Origin: Pseudomonas syringae
GTDB taxonomy: Bacteria > Pseudomonadota > Gammaproteobacteria > Pseudomonadales > Pseudomonadaceae
Length of the DNA stretch: 64,000 bases
Assembly (NCBI RefSeq): GCF_023278085.1
Contig: NZ_CP066265.1
Span: forward strand, 2,820,501 to 2,884,500
Direction of reading: 5' to 3'
The position numbers and the translations under genes are program-made. Below the pieces are notes generated by a model that saw nothing but the letters and a program-made list of their open reading frames with translations, was not told the DNA's origin and did not search any database. Shown here in pieces: positions 1 through 9,358 of this stretch (positions are counted from its first letter, which is position 1; each line of letters opens with the position of its first letter).

Positions 1-1969
1 GCGCGTCGATCGCATCGGCCGCCCACGCCGAGTGGCCCGTGGACACGTTGTCGATGGTGTTATGCAGATCGACGAATGCGGTGCTGAAACCGTAATGCCG
101 CAGAAAGCGGCGGGCCGCCCGATAACTGCCGCCGACACCGGATAACTCCATGGCCAGATTCATGCCGAGGATTTCCGGCATGAACGTCACCGGCAGTTTG
201 CCCAGACACAGCCAGTACACCGGCAGGCGGAAGGAGTCCTCGTGCAGGCGCGGGTCTTCGGCAAATTCGCGACTGCCGGTGGGCGCCAGCTCGAAGTCCA
301 TCTCGCGTAAACCATCGCGGTATATTTTGGGATGATTGAGCGCGGCGATGCCGTTGCCCAGCTCGTCCCAATACGTCTGAAACAAGGCGTAACCCACATG
401 CGAGGACGCCAGACCCAGATCAGTGAAACCTTGCAGCCAGGCACCGTCGATCAGCGTGAGGGGCGCCAGTTGCAGGGTGGACTCGATGATTTCTTCGCGG
501 CTCGGTATTTGCGCCGGATCGCTGTCTTCGAACTGCCGCCCATTCTGATCATGCTTGTCCAGCAGCCAGGCGCGCAGCACGTTAGTGCCCCAGTGCTCGG
601 GCAATTGACGCTCGGACGTCTTCAGCGAACGCTGCGAGCGTGCCAGCCAGCCAGACACATAGGCGTGGGCAAATTTTCGGGTGGCCGGAGCCAGGGCGCG
701 CCCTTGCAGGACGAAATAGGCTTCGCGCAAGGTGACGGGAAAGCGGCCAGCCTCGACCGGCGTCGGCATGTCCGGCACCCGTTCGACGGGCGGGCTGGCG
801 ACGGGCTGGCGAGGCAGCAACTGACGGGTTGCAGCCTGGGGCAGCCAGTCGATCCACTGGCGAATCACACTCAGGTCTGCCTCACTGAAGATACGAAACA
901 TACGCCCGGTTGGTGCGACCAGACTGGTCACCAGCAGGCTCTTTTTCGAGTCGCCAGGGACGATCAGACGGCTGCGTGACAAGACATCGAGCAAAGGCAG
1001 CGGGTTGTCCTGCGCCTCCTCCAGCCATTGCGCCAGGCTGCGCCCTTCGATCAGGTAGTTCTGGTGATACACCGCACCGACCCGGGCCAGGCGCTGCATC
1101 AGTTGCGTCATGGCATGCTGCGGGGATGTGGCGCTCAACGAAGCGTTGTAGAGATGCGCGTCCCAGCGCTGCAACGCAGCGAACAACCAGTTGGCACCAC
1201 GAATGACCCGCGCTTCCCGAGTGTCACCTTGCTCGGTGATCCGATGCACGATCCATTGGCTGATCTGTCGCAGCGACGCGGGCTCCAGACCGGTGAATGA
1301 CTCGCTCAGGTCCAGACGCCGCACCTCCAGCGTCATGCCTTCAAGCTGCCCCATCGCCGCCCAGCCAGGGAATAGACCCACGCTGCGCAATGCCCAGTCG
1401 ATACCGCACAGTTCATCACCGAACTCATCACTGCGGCGGCTGAGCGCCAGCAGCACTGCGGGCAGTTCAAAGGCCTCGTCGCAAAGGCCTGGCAATGTGG
1501 CCAGTTGCGCAGGTGCCAGGGCAAAGGCCGTTAACTGCAACTGGCCCAGTAACGCATTGAAATGATCGGCACGCGAGGCGTTCGGGTAGCCGACGCCGAC
1601 ATCGTGGGCAAACAGCTGCATGAGTCTCAACTGCGCCGGATCTTCGAACACCCCGGGCGCACTCATGCCTTGCAGCCAACACCCTGACACAGACGCCATG
1701 GGCGCCGAAAAGGTAGCAATGGCCTGAGCAAAGGCGCGGCCATTGCCGTGTTTGCAGGCTTCTGCCGCAGCGGCGGTATAGGCGTTGGTCTGCGTGGTTT
1801 GCCACTGTTCGATCTGCTGCGACAGCGATGCCAGCGGCATGGAGGCAAAGTCGCCCAGCAGAGATTCGAGGTACGTGGCCTGCAGAAAACATTCAGGGCT
1901 GAGCGCCGAGCGATACAGCTCACGCCACTTGCCCTCGCCTGTCATCCGATGTGAAACCGGGCCTTCCAT
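1..1969 (-). CDS. Iron-containing redox enzyme, haem-oxygenase-like di-iron oxidase (C-terminus cut by window edge)
   Basis: One open frame runs from an ATG at 1969 off the left edge, giving about 656 residues. An AAGGTGA ribosome site lies 6 bases upstream. The last part carries the ligand pattern of haem-oxygenase-like di-iron oxidases (Haem_oxygenas_2 type): YWDELGNG, then MELSGVGGSYRAARRFLRHYG, then HNTIDNVSTGH, where His, Asp and His match the HxxxD...H helix. These enzymes bind two irons and oxidise small molecules or tethered substrates, often in natural-product pathways. The N-terminal 400 residues are a long helical extension I cannot assign. It is the third gene of a minus-strand operon with the 27-residue peptide gene and the SGNH hydrolase. 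The family call is firm; the substrate is unknown. Confidence 0.85.
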   Translation of the reverse strand, partial: MEGPVSHRMTGEGKWRELYRSALSPECFLQATYLESLLGDFASMPLASLSQQIEQWQTTQTNAYTAAAAEACKHGNGRAFAQAIATFSAPMASVSGCWLQGMSAPGVFEDPAQLRLMQLFAHDVGVGYPNASRADHFNALLGQLQLTAFALAPAQLATLPGLCDEAFELPAVLLALSRRSDEFGDELCGIDWALRSVGLFPGWAAMGQLEGMTLEVRRLDLSESFTGLEPASLRQISQWIVHRITEQGDTREARVIRGANWLFAALQRWDAHLYNASLSATSPQHAMTQLMQRLARVGAVYHQNYLIEGRSLAQWLEEAQDNPLPLLDVLSRSRLIVPGDSKKSLLVTSLVAPTGRMFRIFSEADLSVIRQWIDWLPQAATRQLLPRQPVASPPVERVPDMPTPVEAGRFPVTLREAYFVLQGRALAPATRKFAHAYVSGWLARSQRSLKTSERQLPEHWGTNVLRAWLLDKHDQNGRQFEDSDPAQIPSREEIIESTLQLAPLTLIDGAWLQGFTDLGLASSHVGYALFQTYWDELGNGIAALNHPKIYRDGLREMDFELAPTGSREFAEDPRLHEDSFRLPVYWLCLGKLPVTFMPEILGMNLAMELSGVGGSYRAARRFLRHYGFSTAFVDLHNTIDNVSTGHSAWAADAIDA

Positions 1970-2026
1970 GGCAAATCACCTTGTTCAGTGCAGCATCAAC
2001 ACATTTTTTTGTCAGAGCATTTGTTA

Positions 2027-2110
2027 TCAAAACATCGGATAAATAGAGGAATCCGGCTTTTTCTTCTTTTTCCCAAACAGACGCTGGAAAAACTTCTTAA
2101 TGGATTTCAT
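2027..2110 (-). CDS. 27-residue lysine-rich small peptide
   Basis: A short frame lies between the hydrolase stop at 2123 and the oxidase start at 1969. Its ATG at 2110 has an AAAGGA site 8 to 9 bases upstream, 12 bases after the hydrolase stop. The product starts MKSIKKFFQRLFG, continues with five consecutive lysines, and ends PDSSIYPMF. The first half could form a cationic amphipathic helix; the tail is neutral and ends in aromatic residues. A well-placed ribosome site and exact fit inside an operon argue that it is translated. It could be a precursor peptide modified by the flanking enzymes, a scaffold, or a membrane-active or regulatory peptide. I know of no family match. Confidence 0.6.
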   Translation of the reverse strand: MKSIKKFFQRLFGKKKKKPDSSIYPMF

Positions 2111-2122
2111 GGGCAAGTCCTT

Positions 2123-3130
2123 TTAGCGAGTGACATCAAGAATGAGTTTTGAAACCAGATCATTGCCGGCGTCGGTAAAGTGAATGCGGTCGACGAACTG
2201 CCAATCGTGCGGGCCCAAGGCCTCTGCCAGCAAAGGTGTGATATCGACAAACCCCACGCCCATGCCTTGCGCACAGGCACGCAGGCGCCGGGCGTAAGCT
2301 TCACGTACCGAGGTCTGCAGAATATCGCCATACATTTCAGTGAAATTTCCCGCCTGGTCGAGTTCGGCAAACAGTTGTTGTTCTTCGGGGCTGCCGGTTT
2401 GCCGCACCCAGCCCGCCAAAGGTTGCAGGATGAAGGTCAGCTTCGCCCCCATATCCGCCGCCAGGGCGCGCCAGATATCCAGGTGCTGCAAGGTCAGGTC
2501 GGCGGCGTAATCGATCTGTTCCTGCATGGATTGCGGTGCCGGTGGCTCTTGCTCCTGAGCCTTGCCAAACAGGTTCGACAGGCTCCAGGCGCTGGAGGCC
2601 GGCCGTGCGGGGGCCAGTGCGTCGAAAAACTGATGACAGTTGAAAAAGGCACCGTGCTCGCCGCGATACTCCTGAGGCTGGCGCGCCAGACCGAGGTTGT
2701 TGAAACCGGAAAACAGCACGATCTCGTCCACCTTGGGCAGGTGATGCTTGTTCAGGGCGAACAACAGCAACTCTTGAGTGGAGTTGAAACTGCGACCGCC
2801 AAAATTTATCCAGCGCTGCCCACGCGAGTCGTTCTGAGTCAGGCGGGAGGACAGCGTCCAGCTGTCTGCGCTGGCACCGATGCCAAATACCGTGGAGCTG
2901 CCCGCCAGTAAGCGCACAGAACCATTGCTTTGCCCGCTGTCTATCACCGAGTAGCGCGTCCCCAGTGATTCGGAGTAGCGAAAACCGGCCAGGTCAGTAT
3001 TGACCACAGGGGAGCGATGTTCAGTCGGGTGGAAGTACATCAGATAGGGCAGCCAGCGAACGTCCCCGCTGTCGGTGAATTTCTGCTCGTATTCGGCCAT
3101 CTGCGGTGTGAGCGTCATCCTTGCCGTCAT
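2123..3130 (-). CDS. SGNH/GDSL-family hydrolase-like protein
   Basis: The 335-residue product has the four SGNH blocks in order: LLAGSSTVFG with nucleophile near Ser79, GG near 111, SGFNN near 141 to 145, and DRIHFTDAG with Asp314 and His317. Such enzymes are esterases, acyltransferases or deacetylases. There is no signal peptide, so it is probably cytoplasmic. The start at 3130 has GAGAGGA 9 bases upstream; a second in-frame ATG four codons later has its purine tract too close. It is the first gene of the operon with the 27-residue peptide and the di-iron enzyme, divergent from a MocR regulator, which suggests it tailors the same product. The substrate cannot be read from sequence. Confidence 0.8.
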   Translation of the reverse strand: MTARMTLTPQMAEYEQKFTDSGDVRWLPYLMYFHPTEHRSPVVNTDLAGFRYSESLGTRYSVIDSGQSNGSVRLLAGSSTVFGIGASADSWTLSSRLTQNDSRGQRWINFGGRSFNSTQELLLFALNKHHLPKVDEIVLFSGFNNLGLARQPQEYRGEHGAFFNCHQFFDALAPARPASSAWSLSNLFGKAQEQEPPAPQSMQEQIDYAADLTLQHLDIWRALAADMGAKLTFILQPLAGWVRQTGSPEEQQLFAELDQAGNFTEMYGDILQTSVREAYARRLRACAQGMGVGFVDITPLLAEALGPHDWQFVDRIHFTDAGNDLVSKLILDVTR

Positions 3131-3158
3131 GGCGCTTGGTCCTCTCGATATGTGCTGT

Positions 3159-3400
3159 GCAGATTCAGATATCTGACCTGGTCGTGTAAGAGTGCTTCTC
3201 GAAATTTTCTGCGATCACTGGTGCCTGGCAATTCTGCGTCTACCCTTTGCGATGAGCAGTGCACCGTTATAGGGCTATCATCCCAAGGCGATGATCTGTA
3301 TTGCAGATACAATGACTCTTAATTTTTTAAATACAGATGAGTCTATTTGACTGAAAATTTCTTGAAAAAAGGTCTATCTGTGTCTTTTTAAGCGACAGAT
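3159..3400. promoter_or_regulatory. Divergent promoter region with repeated ACAGAT/ATCTGT hexamers
   Basis: The gap between the SGNH gene and the MocR gene holds repeated hexamers: GCAGAT at 3159, TCAGATATCTGA (perfect 12-base palindrome) at 3165-3176, ATCTGT at 3294, GCAGAT at 3303, ACAGAT at 3333, ATCTGT at 3376 and ACAGAT at 3395. Two copies are extended to the identical 11-mer ACAGATGAGTC at 3333-3343 and 3395-3405, 62 bases apart, close to six helical turns. MocR regulators often bind direct repeats in such divergent gaps. That these are the operators of the neighbouring MocR protein is inference. Confidence 0.5.
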
Positions 3401-3420
3401 GAGTCGCTACAGTCAGGCGT

Positions 3421-4857
3421 ATGACTCTTTATCTGAACCTCGCCGAACTGATCAGCAGCCGCATAGAGCAAGGCTTGTACGGCCCTGGCGAACGGCTGCC
3501 CTCCGTACGCACGCTCAGCAACGAGCACGGCGTGAGCCTGACCACCGTGCAGCAGGCCTACCGCGTACTGGAGTATTCCGGCCTGGCGATACCGCGCCCC
3601 AAATCAGGCTATTTCGTCCCGACTGATCGGCGGGTGGCACCTTTGCCGCAGATGGGCCGGCCTGTTCTTCGGCCAGTGGACATTTCCCAGTGGGACATGG
3701 TCCAGGAGCTGATGCGCTTCGACCAAAGCACCGATATCGTTCAGTTGGGCTGCGGCATGCCGGACATCAGCGTACCGACCCTCAAGCCACTGTTGACCGC
3801 CATGTCGAGAATCAGCCGAAGCGCTGAAAGCACCGGCCTGCAGTACAACCATCTTCAGGGTGTACTGGCGTTGCGAGAGCAAATAGCCCGGCTGTCGATC
3901 GACTCGGGCTGCCGCCTGAGCGCGGCAGACATCATCGTCACCAGCGGCTGTCAGGAAGCACTGGCCATCGCGATACGGGCGATTTGCGCGCCCGGTGACA
4001 TTGTGGCCGTGGCCTCGCCGAGCTACTACGGGATGATGCAGATCCTCAAGGCAGTCGGGCTCAAGGCACTCGAAATCCCTACAGACCCGGTGACAGGTAT
4101 CAACCTGGAAGCGCTGGAAATGGCCATGGAGCAGTGGCCGATCAAGGCCATCCAGCTCACCGCCAATTGTAACAACCCGTTGGGCTACATCATGCCCGAC
4201 GACCGCAAGCTCAAACTGATCCGCATGGCCCAACGCTTCGACGTGCCGATTATCGAAGACGACATCTACGGTGACCTTTCGCACCGCTACCCACGGCCCC
4301 GCTCGCTCAAGTCCTTTGATGAGGACAATCGCGTGGTGCTGTGCAGTTCGTTTTCCAAGACCGTGGCACCTGGCTTGCGGGTTGGCTGGATCGTGCCGGG
4401 GCGGTACCTGCCGCAGGTGCTGCACATGAAGTTCATCGGCTCGGGCTCGACGGCTACTCAGCCACAGCTGGCGGTGGCCGAATTCATTGCAAAGGGCAAT
4501 TACCTGCTGCACCTGCGCCGTATGCGCAAGCAGTACAAACGCAACGGCGAACTGATGATTGAGTGGGTCAACCGCTACTTTCCGGCAGGTACACGGGTCA
4601 GCCAGCCTCAGGGTGGCTTCACCCTGTGGGTCGAGCTGCCCGAGGAGTTCGACACCTACGCCCTTAACCGCCTGCTGGAAGCGCAGGACGTGCAAGTGGC
4701 AAATGGCAATATCTTCTCGGCAGCAGGGAAATACCGTAACTGTCTCCGGCTGAATTTTGCCAACCCGCCCACTTCAAAAGTTGAAAAGGCCGTACTCAAG
4801 GTCGGGCAGACCATCAGTCAGTTGATACACCTGGAGTCGAGTGACAGTAGTGCTTGA
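3421..4857 (+). CDS. MocR-type regulator (GntR DNA-binding domain fused to aminotransferase fold)
   Basis: 478 residues, the usual length for MocR/GabR-type regulators. Residues 1 to about 68 are a GntR winged helix (ERLPSVRTLSNEHGVSLTTVQQAYRVLE). The rest is a fold-type I aminotransferase domain with NCNNPLGYIMPD, an Asp-rich EDDIYGDLSH and the PLP lysine in SSFSKTVAPGLRVGWI. These proteins bind PLP or a PLP-amine adduct and switch transcription of a nearby gene set. It is divergent from the SGNH/peptide/di-iron operon, its probable target. The effector is unknown. Confidence 0.9.
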   Translation: MTLYLNLAELISSRIEQGLYGPGERLPSVRTLSNEHGVSLTTVQQAYRVLEYSGLAIPRPKSGYFVPTDRRVAPLPQMGRPVLRPVDISQWDMVQELMRFDQSTDIVQLGCGMPDISVPTLKPLLTAMSRISRSAESTGLQYNHLQGVLALREQIARLSIDSGCRLSAADIIVTSGCQEALAIAIRAICAPGDIVAVASPSYYGMMQILKAVGLKALEIPTDPVTGINLEALEMAMEQWPIKAIQLTANCNNPLGYIMPDDRKLKLIRMAQRFDVPIIEDDIYGDLSHRYPRPRSLKSFDEDNRVVLCSSFSKTVAPGLRVGWIVPGRYLPQVLHMKFIGSGSTATQPQLAVAEFIAKGNYLLHLRRMRKQYKRNGELMIEWVNRYFPAGTRVSQPQGGFTLWVELPEEFDTYALNRLLEAQDVQVANGNIFSAAGKYRNCLRLNFANPPTSKVEKAVLKVGQTISQLIHLESSDSSA

Positions 4858-4877
4858 TCAATAACACCGGCCCGACT

Positions 4878-5540
4878 TCAATCAGAAAGCAAACTATCAA
4901 CCAGCTCCTCTGCCCCGCGGGAGATGCCTGCCTGCGCCGCTGACAGGCGCCCGAACGTGGCGCTTATGTCATAGACTTTCGGATACTGACGACTCACGTA
5001 AGACTCCAGGAGTGGCGAGGTGGACGCATCATAGATCCCGACCGCAAAACTGACGGCCCCGGTAAATGTCCCTTCACGGTCCCTTGTGGCCTAAACGAGG
5101 TTATAGGCCCCCATGCCGATATCGAATCTGGAGAACGTAGACAAGCCCGCCACTGTGGTCTCCGCCCCGGTCAGCGTGAGACGAATCCTTAACGTCCCTT
5201 GTCCGGGAGTTGCCGTGAATCGGAAATGCTGCCCCAGCGCTTCCGAGAATTTGACCGTCATGTCGTTGGCCAGAACCGTCTTGTCCTTGCGCTCCAGCCC
5301 TGAAAACTGCGCGTCCGCCCCTGAGTAAATCACCACCGGCTCAAGCATGATCTGGTCGTATTTGTGCCAGTTGACCGACGTCGAATATTTAAAAGGCGTA
5401 CGGCCTGTGTTGTCCTGTTTGTTGGGTCGCATTTCAAGCGAAGAGTCGATGCCCGAATACGGGGACGGTTCATGACTGGCACACCCCGTGACAAGAAACC
5501 CCGACAGCAACAGCCAAGCCAGCTTCATAGGGTCGCGCAT
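4878..5540 (-). pseudogene. DUF3313-type lipoprotein interrupted by an in-frame amber codon
   Basis: The frame starts at 5540 with a GGAGAG site and encodes a lipoprotein signal (KLAWLLLSGFLVTGC, lipobox LVTGC). It reads to GMGAYNLV, where TAG at 5091-5093 stops it at 149 residues. The same frame continues without any other stop for 69 more codons (ATRDREGTFTGAVSFAVGIYD ... GAEELVDSLLSD) to TGA at 4878. That gives about 220 residues, the usual size for this family. So a single nonsense change separates the two parts. The truncated product lacks the C-terminal third. Recent inactivation is most likely; amber suppression or a base-call error are alternatives. Confidence 0.85.
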
Positions 5541-5693
5541 GCATAACTCTCCAGAACAATCGGGTCATTTAAATTCAGACGTTCGCCGGCAGTGCTCAAC
5601 GCAGAGCATTAACCGACGTGGCTGCACGTTGACGTTGTTCAGCTGAGGATGTGCGGACACCAAGAGGGCTGACCTCACCAAAGCTGTACCAAG

Positions 5694-5743
5694 GCGTACA
5701 CTTTTAGACGCTCGACGAGAGTTCGTCAATCTAAAATGTACAC
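5694..5743. repeat. Imperfect long inverted repeat upstream of the lipoprotein gene
   Basis: GCGTACACTTTTAGA at 5694-5708 is mirrored by TCTAAAATGTACAC at 5730-5743 with one bulged base. Between them lies a smaller dyad, GACGA-GAGT-TCGTC. The element is in the 420-base gap between the lipoprotein start and tRNA-Gly and has no T-run, so it is not an obvious terminator. It may be an operator or a small repeat. I see no gene in 5541-5890. Confidence 0.4.
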
Positions 5744-5894
5744 TCCGGTATGCTTTTGAGAAATATTTAAGGCGGTCTGCTTGATGCGTATCAGTCGAGT
5801 GACCGATCAAGCGCGTTCAAGCACCCTGTCGGGCACGTGGATTGACGTGGGGAAATTGAGGGTGGCTTTAAATCGAAGCGTTTTCGCCGAAACG

Positions 5895-5920
5895 AAAAAA
5901 GGACCCGAAGGTCCTTTTTT
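5895..5920 (-). terminator. Rho-independent terminator after tRNA-Gly
   Basis: A perfect stem GGACC/GGTCC with loop CGAA is flanked by A6 and T6, so it can act in both directions. It lies about 40 bases downstream of the minus-strand tRNA gene and probably ends that transcript. Confidence 0.85.
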
Positions 5921-5961
5921 CATCGTTACAGCATTCATTCGAATGCCTGTAACGCTATATC

Positions 5962-6037
<76 letters not shown>

Positions 6038-6104
6038 ATTGTCTCGGTGACAGGCCGCTATTCTAGCGATTCGAATAACGACGTCAAGCCTTTGATTCAA
6101 AAAC

Positions 6105-6665
6105 TTATTTTTTTTCAGCGGTGGTCTTGAGATGCGGCCAGGCGGCTCTGAGGTATTGCACCATCGACCACAGGGTCAGCCCCGCCGCAACGAGCAGCAA
6201 TGCGTAGCCGAAAATCACCCAGAAGGTGATGGCAGGCGGGTTGCCCAGCAGGATCACCAGCGCCAGCATCTGTGCAGCGGTTTTCCATTTACCCATGTTG
6301 GAGACGGCCACCTGGGCACGCGCGCCGATCTCTGCCATCCACTCGCGGAGTGCAGAGATCACGATTTCGCGACCAATGATGACCGCCGCAGGCAGTGTCA
6401 GCCAGAGGTTGGCATGCGCCTGAACCAGCAGCACCAAAGCCACCGCCACCATCAGTTTGTCTGCGACCGGATCGAGAAAGGCGCCAAACGGCGTGCTTTG
6501 CTCAAGACGACGTGCCAGATACCCGTCGAGCCAGTCGGTCGCCGCAGCGAACGCAAAGACTGCACTGGCCGCCATGTAGCTCCAGTGATAAGGCATGTAG
6601 AACAACAAAATGAAGATCGGAATCAGTAAAACGCGTAATACGGTGATCAGATTAGGGATATTCAT
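6105..6665 (-). CDS. pgsA: CDP-diacylglycerol--glycerol-3-phosphate 3-phosphatidyltransferase
   Basis: The product (about 186 residues) is an integral membrane enzyme with several hydrophobic helices. It has the CDP-alcohol phosphotransferase signature [18 protein letters not shown] then AFLDPVADK, matching D-x2-DG-x2-AR-x8-G-x3-D-x3-D. It makes phosphatidylglycerophosphate, the first committed step to phosphatidylglycerol. The ATG at 6665 is chosen; a GTG two codons upstream at 6671 is possible. It follows uvrC closely on the same strand and is probably cotranscribed with gacA-uvrC. Confidence 0.95.
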   Translation of the reverse strand: MNIPNLITVLRVLLIPIFILLFYMPYHWSYMAASAVFAFAAATDWLDGYLARRLEQSTPFGAFLDPVADKLMVAVALVLLVQAHANLWLTLPAAVIIGREIVISALREWMAEIGARAQVAVSNMGKWKTAAQMLALVILLGNPPAITFWVIFGYALLLVAAGLTLWSMVQYLRAAWPHLKTTAEKK

Positions 6666-6697
6666 CGGCACAACTGGCTACGAGGTGAGCGGGCATT

Positions 6698-8521
6698 CTA
6701 CTCGCTGTGCAGGTTTGCATAAATCGACTCTGCCAGCTTTTTGCTGATTCCGGGTGCTTTTGCGATTTCATCGATGCTCGCACGGGACAATTCCTGTAAT
6801 CCACCGAAGTGTTTAAGCAGATCCCGACGCCGGGTCGGCCCTACTCCGGCAACCCCTTCAAGGGTCGAGGTGCGCCGGGTCTTGCCGCGTCGCGCCCGGT
6901 GACCGGTGATGGCGAAGCGGTGAGCCTCGTCGCGAATCTGCTGAATGAGGTGCAACGCGGGCGAATCACCGGGCAGCGTGAACTCATGAGCGGCGTCATT
7001 CAGGTAAAGCGTTTCAAAACCGGCCTTGCGCGTCGTGCCCTTGGCCACGCCCAGCAAGATCAGCTCCGGGACCTGCAGCTCGTTGAGCACGTCGCGGGCC
7101 ATGGACATCTGCCCCTTGCCACCGTCCACCAGCAGCACGTCGGGCAACTTGCCCTCCCCGGCCTTGATGCGGCTGTAGCGTCGGGTCAGCGCCTGATGCA
7201 TGGCCGCATAGTCATCGCCCGCCGTCACGCCTTCAATATTGAAACGTCGGTAATCGGACTTGATAGGGCCTTCAGGGCCGAACACCACGCATGACGCTAC
7301 GGTCGCTTCGCCGCTGGAATGACTGATGTCATAGCATTCAAGGCGCATTGGCGGGTCGTCGAGACCCAGCACCACAGCCAGCGCCTCAAACCGCGAAGCT
7401 ACGTGCTGACGATTGGCCAGACGCGCTGCCAGGGCCTGCTCGGCATTGGTGACTGCCATTTGCTGCCAGCGAGCCCGGGTTCCGCGCACGCGATGGCTGA
7501 TGATCATTTCAACGCCGCGCAGCTCTTCGATGGCGTCAATCAGTGCCGGGAAGTCTTCATTGACGACGTTGACAATGACTTCGCCAGGCAGCTCCCGATC
7601 AATGCCGCCGAGAAAATACTGCGCCAGGAAGGCCGACATCACTTCGCCGACCTCCTCTTCTATGCCCACCTGCGGAAAGAAGTTCTTGCTGCCCAGCACC
7701 CGGCCACCGCGCACACTGATCAGATGCACGCAGGCACCGCCCGGATTGACGAACGCAGCGACCACATCCACATCACCGGTGCCGCCATCCATGCTTTGCT
7801 GATCCTGAACGCGGCGCAACAACGCCACCTGATCACGCAACTCGGCCGCACGCTCGAAATCGAGCGCCATCGCGGCTTTTTCCATCGCAGCGTTCAACTC
7901 GTCGCTCAACGCATTGCTGCGCCCTTCGAGAAACATGACCGAGTGGCGCACGTCTTCGGCGTAGACCTCTGGCTCGACCAGCCCGACACAAGGGCCTTTG
8001 CAGCGTTTGATCTGGTATTGCAGGCACGGCCGGGTACGGTTCTTGAAGTAGCTGTCTTCGCACTGCCGAACCTGAAAAGTCTTCTGCAGCAGGCTGAGGC
8101 TTTCGCGAATCGCGCCCGCACTCGGGTAAGGCCCGAAATATCGGCCCTTGGCCTTCTTGGCGCCACGATGAATGCTCAGCCGTGGAAACGCGTTATCGGA
8201 CAGAAACACATAGGGGTAAGACTTATCATCGCGCAGCAGAATGTTGTAAGGGGGCCGCCACTCCTTGATGAGGGTCTGCTCCAGCAACAACGCTTCGGTT
8301 TCGTTACCCGTAATCGTCGTTTCAATCTGGGCGATGCGCGCCACCAGTGCGCCGGTCTTCGGCGCGTGGCCAGTCTTGCGAAAGTAACTGGCGAGACGCT
8401 TCTTGAGGTTCTTGGCCTTGCCGACGTACAGCAGAGTGGCTTCGGCGTCGAACATGCGATAGACACCGGGGCGACCGCTACAGGTCGCGAGAAATGCACT
8501 TGGATCGAATGTCTGGGTCAT
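6698..8521 (-). CDS. uvrC: UvrABC system protein C, excision endonuclease subunit
   Basis: 607 residues, standard length. The N-terminal GIY-YIG nuclease domain ([29 protein letters not shown]) makes the 3' incision. A UVR domain around residues 200 to 240 ([20 protein letters not shown]) contacts UvrB. The RNase H-like 5' nuclease domain ([18 protein letters not shown]) follows, and the C-terminal helix-hairpin-helix pair ([21 protein letters not shown]) binds DNA. It starts only two bases after the gacA stop, the conserved gacA-uvrC arrangement of gamma-proteobacteria. Confidence 0.98.
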   Translation of the reverse strand: MTQTFDPSAFLATCSGRPGVYRMFDAEATLLYVGKAKNLKKRLASYFRKTGHAPKTGALVARIAQIETTITGNETEALLLEQTLIKEWRPPYNILLRDDKSYPYVFLSDNAFPRLSIHRGAKKAKGRYFGPYPSAGAIRESLSLLQKTFQVRQCEDSYFKNRTRPCLQYQIKRCKGPCVGLVEPEVYAEDVRHSVMFLEGRSNALSDELNAAMEKAAMALDFERAAELRDQVALLRRVQDQQSMDGGTGDVDVVAAFVNPGGACVHLISVRGGRVLGSKNFFPQVGIEEEVGEVMSAFLAQYFLGGIDRELPGEVIVNVVNEDFPALIDAIEELRGVEMIISHRVRGTRARWQQMAVTNAEQALAARLANRQHVASRFEALAVVLGLDDPPMRLECYDISHSSGEATVASCVVFGPEGPIKSDYRRFNIEGVTAGDDYAAMHQALTRRYSRIKAGEGKLPDVLLVDGGKGQMSMARDVLNELQVPELILLGVAKGTTRKAGFETLYLNDAAHEFTLPGDSPALHLIQQIRDEAHRFAITGHRARRGKTRRTSTLEGVAGVGPTRRRDLLKHFGGLQELSRASIDEIAKAPGISKKLAESIYANLHSE

Positions 8522-8523
8522 GT

Positions 8524-9168
8524 TCAGGCGCTGGCATCTACCATGCCGTGGCGTACAGCGAGTAAAGCCAGCTCAACATCACTGCTGATCGAAAGCTTTT
8601 CAAAGATACGATATCGGTAGGTGTTCACGGTTTTCGGCGACAGGCACAGTTTGTCCGAGATGGTCTGCACCTTCTGGCAGCCGACGATCATCAGGGCAAT
8701 CTGGATCTCGCGCTCGGAGAGCAGATCGAATGGCGAATTGTTGACCTGCGGCTGAAACGATTTCAACGCCAGTTGCTGGGCGATCTGCGGGCTGATGTAA
8801 CGCTGACCGGCAAACACCAGACGAATGGCCTGCACCATTTCCGCCAGCCCTGCACCTTTGGTCATGTAGCCGGCAGCACCGGCCTGCAGCAAGCGGGTCG
8901 GAAACGGGTCTTCTTCACAGACGGTGACGGCAACCACCTTGATGTCAGGATGGCTGCGCAGCATTTTGCGCGTGGCTTCGAGGCCGCCGATGCCTGGCAT
9001 CTTGACGTCCATCAGTACCACATCGGGCTTCAGTTCCCGCGCCTTTTTCAGCGACTCCTCACCGGAGTCCGCCTGCCCGACAACCTGCAGACCGTCTATG
9101 TCGGCCAGCATGCGAGTGATGCCTGTCCGGACAAGATCATGGTCATCGACAACTAGCACCCTAATCAA
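8524..9168 (-). CDS. gacA: Response regulator GacA
   Basis: The receiver domain begins [20 protein letters not shown] and has the phospho-acceptor Asp in [11 protein letters not shown] LuxR-type helix-turn-helix ([16 protein letters not shown] ... [17 protein letters not shown]) forms the C-terminus. GacA is phosphorylated by GacS and activates the small RNAs that titrate RsmA/RsmE, controlling secondary metabolism and virulence. The start is placed at TTG 9168 with a GAGGTG site a few bases upstream. This gives 214 residues and the family N-terminus; TTG starts are known for pseudomonad gacA. An upstream in-frame ATG at 9204 would add 12 residues absent from the family. Confidence 0.97.
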   Translation of the reverse strand: MIRVLVVDDHDLVRTGITRMLADIDGLQVVGQADSGEESLKKARELKPDVVLMDVKMPGIGGLEATRKMLRSHPDIKVVAVTVCEEDPFPTRLLQAGAAGYMTKGAGLAEMVQAIRLVFAGQRYISPQIAQQLALKSFQPQVNNSPFDLLSEREIQIALMIVGCQKVQTISDKLCLSPKTVNTYRYRIFEKLSISSDVELALLAVRHGMVDASA

Positions 9169-9358
9169 GCAGACACCTCGCGCAACGGTCATAACGAATG
9201 CCAATCACCATAACAAAAACGGCGAGTCAGACCTAGCACTGAGAAGTATCACTCGCAATAATTAGTCATGTTTGCGTTTGAATGAGCCCGCATAGAGTTC
9301 TGCTTGCCTGAAAAAGCGTTGGGTAAATGCCGTGTTACAGGTAACGTAGAGCACGTCC

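Noticed and set aside
332..979. Open frame of 215 codons on the plus strand
   Set aside because: It lies wholly antisense to the di-iron enzyme, whose frame has clear family motifs; codon use fits the minus strand.
3127..3312. 61-codon minus-strand frame just before the SGNH gene
   Set aside because: It covers the operator hexamers, has no ribosome site and no family features; overlap with the next start is probably chance.
7319..8620. 433-codon plus-strand frame
   Set aside because: Antisense shadow of uvrC produced by high G+C at third positions.
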